64,000 bases of DNA from Rhynchospora pubera (lineage: Eukaryota; Streptophyta; Magnoliopsida; Poales; Cyperaceae): assembly GCA_028095005.1 (NCBI GenBank), contig CM051462.1, forward strand, positions 173,299,955 through 173,363,954. Reading direction: 5' to 3'. Of the stretch, positions 34,937 through 45,140 are shown piece by piece; within the stretch, counting starts at the first letter, position 1; each line of letters opens with the position of its first letter. The position numbers and the translations under genes were made by a program. The notes under the pieces were generated by a model that saw nothing but the letters and a program-made list of their open reading frames with translations, had not been told where the DNA came from and made no database searches.

Positions 34937-35390
34937 AAAAAAAATGTTAATTGTGGGCGCTACAAGGGGCTTGCCTATCCAATCAGGCAAGAACTCTCTT
35001 GGCTTTTTAATTACAAGTGTTTTTCTCTTCGAAACTTTATTATTAGATAGATTATTAAAAAAGAAATTTAGTTGTTACTGTTGTATATTATTATTAGATC
35101 GATCGGTACGTATTATGCATGCGGTGCTTCATTACTAAAATGCATGCAACGGCTAATCAGATATTATCGGCGTTTGTAAGTCTGTAAAATGTATATACAA
35201 CAAAATTATCATATCAATTTTGTGTTCATTAATATGGGTTTTGATATGTACTCAGTAAATAAACACGTACTAGCTAGATATGTTAATTCATTATTTAGAA
35301 GTATGGGTTCATTCTTACAAAATTATTTGAAGGCTTTGCAAAGTAAATTCGGACTGTACTTAAAAAATTGGTTGCTCAAAAAGTTTTGAT
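34937..35390. repeat. segmental repeat copy B, right part
   Basis: Matches copy A at about 20115-20745. Shared landmarks are TTAGATCGATCGGTACGTAT, TGCTTCxTTACTAAAATGCAT, TTTTGATATGTACTCAGTAA and ATTCATTATTTAGAAGTA. Confidence 0.75.
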
Positions 35391-35423
35391 AAAAATTTGA
35401 ATAAATATGCATAAAAATGAGAG

Positions 35424-35809
35424 GTAGACTAAAATCAGCCATAACTGACGGATGGGCCCGTCAACCGAGATTATATCTCAATTTTTTAAATTCTAATGGA
35501 TAATCCGAACTGTTCAATGTGTTCTCCATATTAAAATCTCATTGGAGACCAAATTTTACATTTTTTTAATTTTTTTGATATTTTAAAAAATCATTGTTAT
35601 TGAAGAGTCCAAAATTGTTTAGATTAGGAATTTTGTAAAATACCAAAAACATACTAAAAATTTCAGAAAAATGTGAAATTTGATTTCCAACGAGATTTCG
35701 ATATGGAGAACACATTGAACGGTTCAGATCGACTGTTAGAATCTCGAAAATTGAAATTTCATCGTAGCTGATGATCTTATCCGTCAGTCACGACTGATTT
35801 TAGTCTACA
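35424..35809. mobile_element. long inverted-repeat element e, fourth outer module
   Basis: The ends pair exactly over GTAGACTAAAATCAG and then loosely through ACTGACGGAT. The core (GGATAATCCGAACTGTTCAA, TTCTCCATATTAAAATCTC, ACCAAATTTTACATTTTTT) is a diverged version of that in elements a-d. No (TA)n flank here. Confidence 0.75.
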
Positions 35810-35884
35810 TCTAAAAATAATATTTTGTTGGTCTCATATTTATTTTCACTGTGCACCTACAGAGAAAATTAAATTGAGATCTAG

Positions 35885-36037
35885 TCCCGCGCGGGACCGT
35901 CCGGCGCATAAATCACAGCCGTGTGATTTAATCTCAATGGCAAAAGGAGCCCCGTGCATGTAACCTGATCGATAGGCCCGAACCGTCCAGATCAGATCGG
36001 ACGGTTCGTAGGCTGCGCTGGACGGTCCCGCGCAGGA
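35885..36037. mobile_element. GC-rich small inverted-repeat element
   Basis: The ends pair as TCCCGCGCGGGACCGTCC against its inverse with one change, for about 24 bases including a GCGCA block. The interior contains an ACCGTCCAGATCAGATCGGACGGT-type palindrome. Its high GC contrasts strongly with the surroundings. The target duplication is not clear. Confidence 0.6.
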
Positions 36038-36876
36038 GCAAATTCGGATTGGAGAAAATTAGTGTAAGGAAATATGCAGAAAATTGCCGCTGCATGTGAG
36101 CACAAGATATATTTTATATATGTAGGCGATCTTGTATGCTATTAATTACATATATACAAACCCTTTAACTTATTACGTTTGATCTTACCTTATGGATGCA
36201 AGTATCGAATAGCTTTTACCAATAGTTTTAAAGAAGAGTCAACTTGGTAAAAAAAAAAATATATATATAGATTAGTCGGATTCCTCATGTCAACTTGGTA
36301 AAAAAAATATATATATATACTTTGTTCATCATTACAAAGTATCTCATGAAGCATTAAATTAATTAATAGCATTGAAATCTGTGTTTTAATTAAGTATTCT
36401 AGGGGCTACATACATGAATACTCACTCACAGACTTAACTGATATTAAAAAGGTTTTAACAAAAACAATAATAGTATCTAAAAAGGAACTATATTTTTCTT
36501 AATTAGCACCTAATTGGCAGATGAGGGGATGCATGTGTCTATGGTTACCGGACGAACTACAATAAATATCTATTTAGATTTTCATACTAGAGCATTAACA
36601 TGAGATGTTAGAAAGATATTAGGCAGATGCAAAACACAGCTACAAAGGAAACTATTATTTGACCCTGTTTGTTAACAAACATATCATTGCTTAATCAGAT
36701 ATTTTCCAAAAGTATGTCCTGATTCATTCATCCAAGAAAATACAATGATTTAAATAAGGATCAACAGTTCGACAGTGAACTTTAAACCGTTATAACCAAT
36801 GAGTAATATATATTTGGAAAATACAAATCACAACAAAACTAGCATCAGTTGTTGAGCATTTAATGAGCACAAATAG
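36038..36876. other. AT-rich intergenic DNA
   Basis: A GTCAACTTGGTAAAAAAA segment with a TA run is repeated at about 36238 and 36290. No gene. Confidence 0.45.
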
Positions 36877-37302
36877 TCTCTACTATATTAAAAGCACCAA
36901 TGGAAGGATGTAACATCTCAGGATACAACCTTCGTCTGAACAATCAACACTGTTGATGATCAATTCCGAACAATCTACACCGTTGACGATCAAAAATGTA
37001 AATTGATAAGTGGATGAGATGAAGTCTCGGAGCAAAGCGTTAATTAATCTTTCGTTTGAAGCGCTACTTTCGAGCGAAGCGTTACTTTTATACAAGTCTG
37101 AGTCTGAAGATCTTTCGTTTAGATTTCATTTTATTCATTTTGCAAATTTCGTTTTTCCTTTCTCCCTCGTTCCAGTCGCTTCTCTTCACTGCATCTCTTC
37201 GTTGCGAGGGCTGAGGAGAAGGATCACATCATCACACCACTCGACTCTCTTCTCTCTTCAATGTTCACTTCTCCCTCTTACAATTCGATCCCAGAACCCT
37301 AG

Positions 37303-37600
37303 ATGCGATGCGATGCCATGCCGGTGAGAATTGCGATGGGATGCAACGAGAGCAAGAACAAGAAGAATGGCTGCGGAACCCAGAATTTGGAACCGTTGGT
37401 AGAGAGTTTGGTGGCGGGCCCAGAGTTTGAAAATCCTAGGCGAGGAGGATGCTGCCCCCAACCTCCACCGTCTCTACTGGTACCTACGCCTCCCCCCTCT
37501 CTTTTTGTCCCTTTCTCTCCTCTTCCATGTCTTTTTTTATTGGTTCTTTCCTCTACTCACCTTGAACCAGTAGTTCAACAACCTTTCTTCTAATTTGAGC
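37303..37600 (+). pseudogene. captured gene piece in Helitron 2 (first)
   Basis: A pyrimidine-rich leader is followed by ATGs and a frame reading MGCNESKNKKNGCGTQNLEP, then VESLVAGPEFENPRRGG and a Pro-rich tail. Its composition is protein-like and much less AT-rich than its surroundings. I do not recognise the source gene. It may be two exons from different donors. Nothing suggests a working product. Confidence 0.35.
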
Positions 37601-37710
37601 AATAAGGTAGCTTGGGTATCTACTGTGCTAAATTAAACAGGTTGATCAATTTCCTTTTTTTTTGTTTAAAGCTTATACACTATCAATTAGGCAGAAATCT
37701 ATTTTAAGAT

Positions 37711-39140
37711 GTCATGGGAGGGGTTAGCCTCTCAACTGTAGCCTCCTACATGTACAAAATGGTGTATTCCTTCCTCCAAGACACCCATGCGGAGTACAAG
37801 AAGGGCACTAGGTTTGTAACCTCAAAAACCTCTCTTTTTTTCCTTTTTATCAGTCACTGACTCTTCTCCTTGTTGGGTTATCTCTGTTCCTTTTGCTTAA
37901 CAGATGATAGTTGTAGTTGTATCTTTTCTTACATCAGGTTTTATACCGGGTATTAATGGGATGAGAAGTTTTTCCATTTGCTTTGCTCACAAATTGCTTT
38001 CTCTAATTGGTGAAATTTTCAAAGGTAGTGGTAAAAGATCCACCGTGGTGCTATCACATAGCCCCAAAGCAGTAATTTATTTCTTTATTCTGCAAATTTT
38101 CATATTATATCAGATTTTTCAAACCCAAATAATAAATGGTTTCTATTATGTTAGAGAAACAAAAGTGTTGTTTCCCAATTTTTAATAGGCTTTATATATT
38201 TTTGTCCATGAGAAAGTTCTTAATAATCAAGGCATTAGAGCATTTCAGAAATTACCCATGCTAATGCCAGCAATTGATAGTCTCTCTTACCCATGCTAAG
38301 GCGCCAGAGCATTTCAGAAATTATGAAGCCATTCAAGGAGAAAGGCAAAGTTTCAGAGAAGTACCGGTATGCATTTGTACATTGTATATTATCTCTAATC
38401 ATTGTTTGTTTTCCTCTTAGGACCAAGCCTATGTGAGACATAAGTTGTTGTGTGGACTGGTACAATACCAGTATCAGTTTTTCAACATCTTAATTAGCTA
38501 TTTTAGTTATTTATTCTCTAATGTTAATTTCCTTGTTTAGATTGTTAAAATTAGAATCTGTTATTTAGTTTTCTTTTTAAAAGAGTGGAAAATAAGAAAC
38601 CACTTTCTATTTAGTTAATTTGTATTAGGATATTATTATTACCATGTTTTGTTATTTCTGTTTTTAATAAAACAAGAAGAAAATCAGAAAATGGTGCGCA
38701 CCACAAATTATTTTTGTTGTTCTGTCTCTCTGTTATTTTTTGCTTACCATAGAATTAATTGATTGAAATCTGACAGCCTACTGGAGATATAGGCGATTTA
38801 TTTGGCTGTACAACTCCTATTGTCCTTGACTCGAGATACCCATTTGACCTCCAACAATTAGGTACTTACAATTTCATAGGTGGGTTCTTTTGAACATTTG
38901 ACTTGTTTTTGTCTATTACATTTTTATTTTCTTTTTTTAGGGGCAAGCATGCTTCATGGGAATAACACAATACATGTCGGTCTTCAGTTGACTACTATCG
39001 TTGGATCACTACCTATTGCACCAATAGTTGTTGGTCCAAGGAGCAACTTTATTAGCCCTGACGAGACCTGTACTAAAAGTTTTCTTCTTAGTATTTTGCT
39101 AATCATGTCTTACTTTCTCTTACTCAATACCAAATGAATT
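37711..39140 (+). pseudogene. captured exon-like pieces in Helitron 2 (second group)
   Basis: Short protein-like blocks lie between intron-like AT-rich segments with splice-like borders. Examples are MGGVSLSTVASYMYKMVYSF (about 37713), KDPPWCYHIAPKA (about 38035), PTGDIGDLFGCTTPIVLDSR (about 38777) and ASMLHGNNTIHVGLQ (about 38943). Together they look like several consecutive exons of one or two captured genes. The source family is not recognised, and stops and frame breaks separate the blocks. Confidence 0.35.
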
Positions 39141-40252
39141 GTAGTCTGTTCAAATTATAACATGTATGGTTTCTACTAAGATATGGATAAATTTGGGTTT
39201 TATCTAGTGGCAGAGTTTGCATTCAATTAACTGGCAAATTATTTATTTTTAATTTGGTTTTTGTACCGTCATTTCTCTGACGGGTTCTGAATTCATGGTT
39301 AAGTAAAACGAGCAATGGATCCACAAATTCAGCATCAAGAGGTATTTCTTTTTGGCCTTTTTTCTATTAATATCTGATGTTAATTTGTATTACTTATTTA
39401 ATTGAAATTCTAATCTGAATAAGGATAAATGACCAAATGCACAAAGCTCCAGATTTTTTTAAAGTAAAAGTTCATGATGCATTGATAATTTAAGTAGTTG
39501 TTTAAACTAAATATTTTATATGAATAATCACATTCATGTTGTCTGATGCTAAAAAAAATGCATTGCTCAAAGCATTCTATTGCTTTGGTATTATTTGGTA
39601 AGTCTATGATATTTTCACCATATAGTCATATACTGATTCAACTTTCAAAATTTAGCAGGCTTAGTATGAAAATTGGTTTTGCTTGTTATCTTAGTTGGTG
39701 TCTTCTTCAAGAGCTGCAGACTTGATGTGGAATCGATAGCACTGGAAGTGAAATCAATAAATTGTAACTTTTGTGAAAGGACAAAATGACATTCGTGATT
39801 TACAAATTGCATCTTCCTTTTTACGGATTTTATGTAGCTGCTTGTCAAATTTCAATTTACAAATAGTACTGAAAAAGTATAATTTCGGACAGAAATTGAA
39901 TAAATATATTGGAAATATATATCCGAAAGAAGACAAGCAATGGCGTTGTTCTTTGCATTCTTCAGTTCTTGTTGTTTCTTACTCTGTTATTATTATATTA
40001 TGAAAGTCTTTAGGCTTAATGCAAAACTTTCTTTACTCTGTTATTATTATATCTGTGTCAAATAAGACTTTCTTTTTTAGATATTACATATTAAAATCTG
40101 CCTACACATTGTGATGATGCAACACAAACACACAGTCTCACATTTTGTACTCATACAATTCTAATAAACCCAACCTCATCAATTGCCCAATAATGAAAAT
40201 TGATATCACTATGATCTTCTCTGCCCACACATTGGGTGGGCATTGCTGCTAG

Positions 40253-40948
40253 TATATACAATACTCTGTAATATTGGTCCGTGAGAATATTGCTTTATCG
40301 CCAACCCACAAAAATTTTCTCAAATATTCTTTTTGGGGACAACCTACCACCTAGCAGTCTAGCACGGAGCACTGAATGCAAATAAAAGGCTGATTACTCG
40401 AATAAGAAAATTTGCAGGACAAGAACGCAAAAAAGAGCATGAATATTAAATGAAGTATCCGTTCACGGCGTTTCGTGTGCCCCCTTTTGGTCGCCATTAT
40501 TATTTTCGGCGCGAGGAGGGGCATTTCGGTCTTTTGGCATGCCCTTCGGTTTCTTTTAGAAAAAGGTGGGGGTTTTTGTAAAGCGACCCAAGCCAGAGTG
40601 AGGAGAGAGAGAGAGAGGGAGAAAAGCGAAGAGCTTGTGATTCGTCTTGTGTGAGGCGAAGCGACATTAATAAGTTAATAAGAGAAGAGAGAGAGAAGAG
40701 AGAAAGCCTTTAGTAACGCCGCCGTTGGTTCCTTGTTTCAAGGCTCTGCTCCGCCGCTCCTTTAATGGTGCTGTGCTGCGTTTAATTGCACGATAAAACG
40801 AGCAGCAATTACATTTACTCCTGCCACAATAATTGCCTCTGTTTAAAGCCCCGAGACACCTCACATAACTCCGTTTCGGGATCCAAATCCGCTCTCAGAG
40901 GCAGTAAAACAGAGACACAGACAGAGAGAGGTTAATTTCTTTCCTTCC
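40253..40948 (+). promoter_or_regulatory. promoter and 5' leader region of the ARF gene
   Basis: The segment runs from the Helitron 2 end to the ARF start. From about 40590 it contains GA-rich leader-like tracts (GAGAGAGAGAGAGGG). A 6-codon upstream ORF, ATG GTG CTG TGC TGC GTT TAA, lies at 40765-40785. Upstream ORFs are known to limit translation of several plant ARF mRNAs. The transcription start is not visible, so which part is leader is inferred. Confidence 0.45.
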
Positions 40949-43900
40949 ATGAATAGTGCTGCCATGGAATCAGGTTGGAAATTTAAAATTCAGTAAACAA
41001 AGCCGCGAGCTTTACTCCTTTCTATTTATTAATTTCCTCTTTTGGGTTTCTGGAATTGAAGGGTTTAGAGGAGGCGGAGGAGGTGGTGGTGGAGGAATTC
41101 CAACAGACTTGTACGAGGAGCTATGGCGAGCTTGCGCGGGCCCACTTGTCGACGTGCCACGTATTGCCGAGAGAGTGTTCTACTTCCCTCAAGGCCACAT
41201 GGAACAGGTTTGCTTACCTTTTTCATTTTTCTTTTTTCCGACATTTTGGAGGAATTTTCTGCTTTTAAGAAAAGAAAGTACTGAAACAGTTACACTGTTG
41301 TTTCTCTTTTAGTTGGAGGCTTCCACAAATCAAGAGCTGGATCAGCAGCTCAATCTGTTCAATCTGCCTCCAAAAATTATCTGCCAAGTCCTTAATGTGC
41401 AATTAAGAGTAAGTTTCAACATTAATTCCTTCATTTTTTTTTGGGGTTTTTTTGTTCTTTCTTCTCTTTTCTTAACTTCATTTTGTTTTCAATTTTTGGT
41501 TTATTCTAGGCTGAGCCTGAAACTGATGAGGTGTATGCACAAATAACATTACAACCTGAGCCGAATGTAAGAGCACACTTCCCTATTTAATTTCTTCAAA
41601 AACATTTTTTTCCTGAAAATTATAATGAGATAGAAATTTTTTTTCCTGGTTCAACAGCAAACTGAACCAGCAAATCCTGATAAACCGCAACCCGAGCCGG
41701 TGCGGCCAACTGTGCACTCATTCTGTAAGATACTGACGGCTTCTGACACTAGCACGCATGGCGGGTTCTCAGTTCTCAGGCGACATGCCACTGAATGTCT
41801 CCCCCCACTTGTAAGTTTCCCATGGAACCCTACCTTTTGGGGGATAATGGCCTCATGTTCCCCTTGATGTCAATGGTCTGATCATTTGTCTTTACCAGGT
41901 TTTCGGTTTTCCTTGTGTTCTCAAATTTTTACATTTTTCCTTTAGGATATGTCACAACAGACCCCAACTCAGGAACTTGTTGCGAAGGATTTACATGGCT
42001 ATGAATGGAGATTCAAGCACATCTACCGAGGTATGTTTGCTTGACATGGCAGTCTCACAATCTTGAAGGGTACAGTAGCAAGGAATCTCATTGTGAATTT
42101 TTTAGGCCAACCGCGAAGGCATCTACTTACCACTGGATGGAGCACCTTTGTTACCTCAAAGCGACTTGTTGCTGGAGATGCATTTGTTTTCCTCAGGTGC
42201 CCTTTTATCTCTCCCTTTTCAATTTCACTCTCTCAAGTTGCCATGCTGGTACCAGAATCTCCAATTTCCAGCCATCTTAGTTTTCTTGTGTGTTTTGTAT
42301 TTTTGAATAGTTGTTTTAAGGCTTGGGTGCTACATCATCATAAACAAATTACTTGTTTAGTAGCATGTTAACTTTGTAATATGCAGGGGTGAATCAGGAG
42401 AATTGCGAGTTGGGGTCAGACGTCTGGCCCAGAAACAGAGCACTATGCCGGCCTCTGTTATATCTAGTCAAAGCATGCATTTAGGTGTACTTGCAACTGC
42501 TTCTCATGCTGTTAACACCAATTCCTTTTTCACTGTCTACTACAAACCAAGGTAATTAGATGTGTTAGCATAATTTTACTATTCTACTTGTGCAAACATA
42601 TTGCATTATAAGCACCATGTTGGTATGTGAATATCCAAGAGACTAGATTGGTTGTGATCTTAAGGTAGGAGAAGGCATATAGTTTTTGTGTTTAAGTTTG
42701 TGTTAGATATTTTGATGCTAAGTGTTTACACAGGAGGCAAATTTAAAAAATACACCAATGAATTATATGTATTACTATTTACTTTTGTAGAACAAGCCAA
42801 TTTATAATTAGTGTGAACAAGTACTTGGAGGCTGCTAAGCTTGGTTTCGGTGTTGGCATGAGGTATAAGATGCGATTTGAAGGAGAAGATGTCCCTGAAA
42901 AGAAGTAAGTATGATGTATCCTTCCATTACTACAGAAGATTAATGTGTAACAATTTATTCAAATTTACAAAATGCTTATGCAAAATTTTAGGTTTTCTGG
43001 AACTATTGTTGGTCTGGTGGATTCATCGCCTCAATGGGCTGGTTCCCAGTGGAGGGCATTGAAGGTATTTGATCTCTCTCTTTCTGACGTTTCCCACTCC
43101 TCTCTCTGGAGCTCTCTAAAATTATTATTATTTCATTAGATTCAATGGGATGAACCAGCTAACGTACCCCGACCAGAGAAAGTCTCTCCATGGGAAATTG
43201 AGCCCTTTGATGCTTCGGCCCCATCTGTTGCTCTACCTCAAGCCCCACCCAAGAACAAGCGACCAAGGCAACCCACTGAAATTACTGATGTACCCCCATC
43301 TCATGGTAGGTAAACATCACATAAATGTCCATTCTAACCTTGCATTATTTATTATTCATTTTTAATGACAACATCTCTTTTCTTTTCTTCTCTGCTTTGT
43401 TTGTGCAGAACCCTCTGCTGCATTCTGGTACACAGGTGTTGCCAAATCTCATGATGGCATGAATCACTACAACAATTGCATGGATAATTCTTGGTTAAAG
43501 GACTTGAATGGTCCTTCTAAATGCCAAGCCACTAGCAACTCATCTTCTCTTACTGATGTCTCTCTGAAATTATTCAGAGATCAGAATGAACAGAACAAAG
43601 TGAATTCTTGGTCAAATTTAGCACAATCCAAGCCTGAAGAGCCCAAGAAGACTGAGTTTCGCCTCTTTGGTATTGATCTCAAAGCCAATTTGAATTCACA
43701 TGTGGCACCTACAAATATTACTGAAGAGTCATCTCGTATGAAGATTACAATAACTGACTCGATCGAAGAATCAGTGCAACTTTCAGTTCTATCAAAGGAG
43801 CTTAAACAGAGTCTCACGGAGAGCCCTAAGGAGATACAAAGCAAACAAAGCTGCTCCACTAGGAACCGCATTAAGGTATAAAAAACTAAGTAGCTGAATT

Positions 43901-44751
43901 ATTAATGGCAGATGGAACAGATTTCCCTAGTCTAATACTTGTTTGCAAATCCCTCTTAAAGTTTGCTTTGTAAATACTGAAAGGCAGCTGTACCTGTTGG
44001 CTCCTTTAACTTGATAAGTTGAAAATTTGCAATTAAATGGTTGTTTATTTTTTAATTAAAGGTCAGTAAAAGAAAACATTGATATAAGTACGACAAGTTG
44101 GGGATATATATTACTGTTGGAATCTAAATTTTATATTCATTTTTTTTATTTTATATATAGGTGCAAATGCAAGGAAATGCAGTTGGGAGAGCAGTTGACC
44201 TAGTCAGCATAGATGGTTATGAGCAACTTAGAGAGGAAATAGAGAAAATGTTTGACATAAAGGGGGAACTTGCTACCCGTGAAAAATGGGAGGTTGTTTT
44301 TACTGACGACGAGGGCGATATGATGCTTGTGGGAGATGATCCCTGGCTGTAATTATCTTTCCCTCAACTCCTTTTTTGTTTTTTTAGAGAAAGCAGTTAC
44401 CTAGTTGGCATATGGTACTTGTGGGTGGTTTTTTCTCCATAGTTTGCACATTTTGCAAGGGTTTCTCCTTTGGGTCTTTTGAAAATGCATCACCTCAATT
44501 TATACTTTAGTATGGATATTGTTGGAAGTTTCTATTAGCTTTGAACACCACTGACTCCATTATTTTTGGATATTAATCCTAAATAAAATTATTTAATTTC
44601 CAGGGAGTTTTGCAAGATGGTTCGCAAGATATTTATTTTCACAAGTGATGAAGTGAAGAAATTGGTACCAAAATCAAGGCCATGTGTTGAGGGAGGGGAA
44701 GGAGCTTCCCAAGCGGTTTCAGGTGAAAAAGAACCCAAATCTGAGATATAA
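40949..44751 (+). CDS. ARF: auxin response factor, ARF9/ARF11/ARF18-like (class B)
   Basis: Nuclear transcription factor that binds TGTCTC/TGTCGG auxin response elements. Class B members mostly repress auxin-responsive genes. Fourteen exons join in frame: 40949-40973, 41062-41207, 41313-41408, 41510-41566, 41658-41810, 41946-42030, 42106-42196, 42387-42551, 42791-42904, 42992-43064, 43140-43305, 43409-43875, 44161-44348 and 44604-44751, giving 657 aa. A B3 DNA-binding domain (about 127-230) includes THGGFSVLRRHA and QPRRHLLTTGWS. An ARF/auxin-response domain (about 253-336) follows. The middle region is short, without the Gln-rich segment of activators. It has RLFGIDL (R475-L480 region), the type of (R/K)LFG motif tied to TOPLESS-like corepressors. 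A C-terminal PB1 domain (about 547-632) keeps the acidic TDDEGDMMLVGDDPW surface. The first ATG begins a tiny exon, and a second in-frame ATG lies 5 codons on. Poly-Gly follows. The clade is inferred by eye. Confidence 0.93.
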
Positions 44752-45140
44752 GAGTGGAGTCCGGAAGGTGGAAAGTTTTATTTTGGTCATTTCGGTAGAG
44801 TCTAATTGTGTTTATGTCTGTTTGTTGTACTTTACTAGGGACTTGATTTGTCGAGTAGCAAGGTAATTGAGACTGGCTCTTTCAATTGATCTTGATGGAG
44901 TGGGTATATGTATAACTTAGGTTTATAGTAGTATGGCTAAATTTGTGGTGAAATAATTGAAGGATTGAACCTTGAGTATGTAAGATATATGTGTACTCTC
45001 CAACTATATGCTTGGTATATTGTCTATTCTGAGCAAGCAGTGTCTTAATTTTGTATAAGATTTGTGTTTGTGAGTTGGTTATCTTTGGAAGAATGTAACT
45101 ATGACATTATATAGAATATATATTTGAGTGCTGGTGTGGT
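44752..45140 (+). other. ARF 3' untranslated/downstream region
   Basis: T-rich sequence after the ARF stop with no ORF of note. A polyadenylation site is expected here, but none can be fixed by eye. Confidence 0.4.

Larger units (their letters stand above)
36877..40252 (+). mobile_element. non-autonomous Helitron 2 (about 3.38 kb)
   Basis: The 5' end TCTCTACTATATTAAAAGC is a typical plant Helitron start. The 3' end has a hairpin at 40222-40242 (7-bp stem TGCCCAC/GTGGGCA, 7-base loop), then TTGCTG and CTAG at 40249-40252, followed by host T. The base before the 5' TC is G rather than the usual A, so the 5' flank may have mutated or the start may lie a base or two away. No Rep/helicase ORF. 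It contains several short protein-like segments from other genes. Confidence 0.7.
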
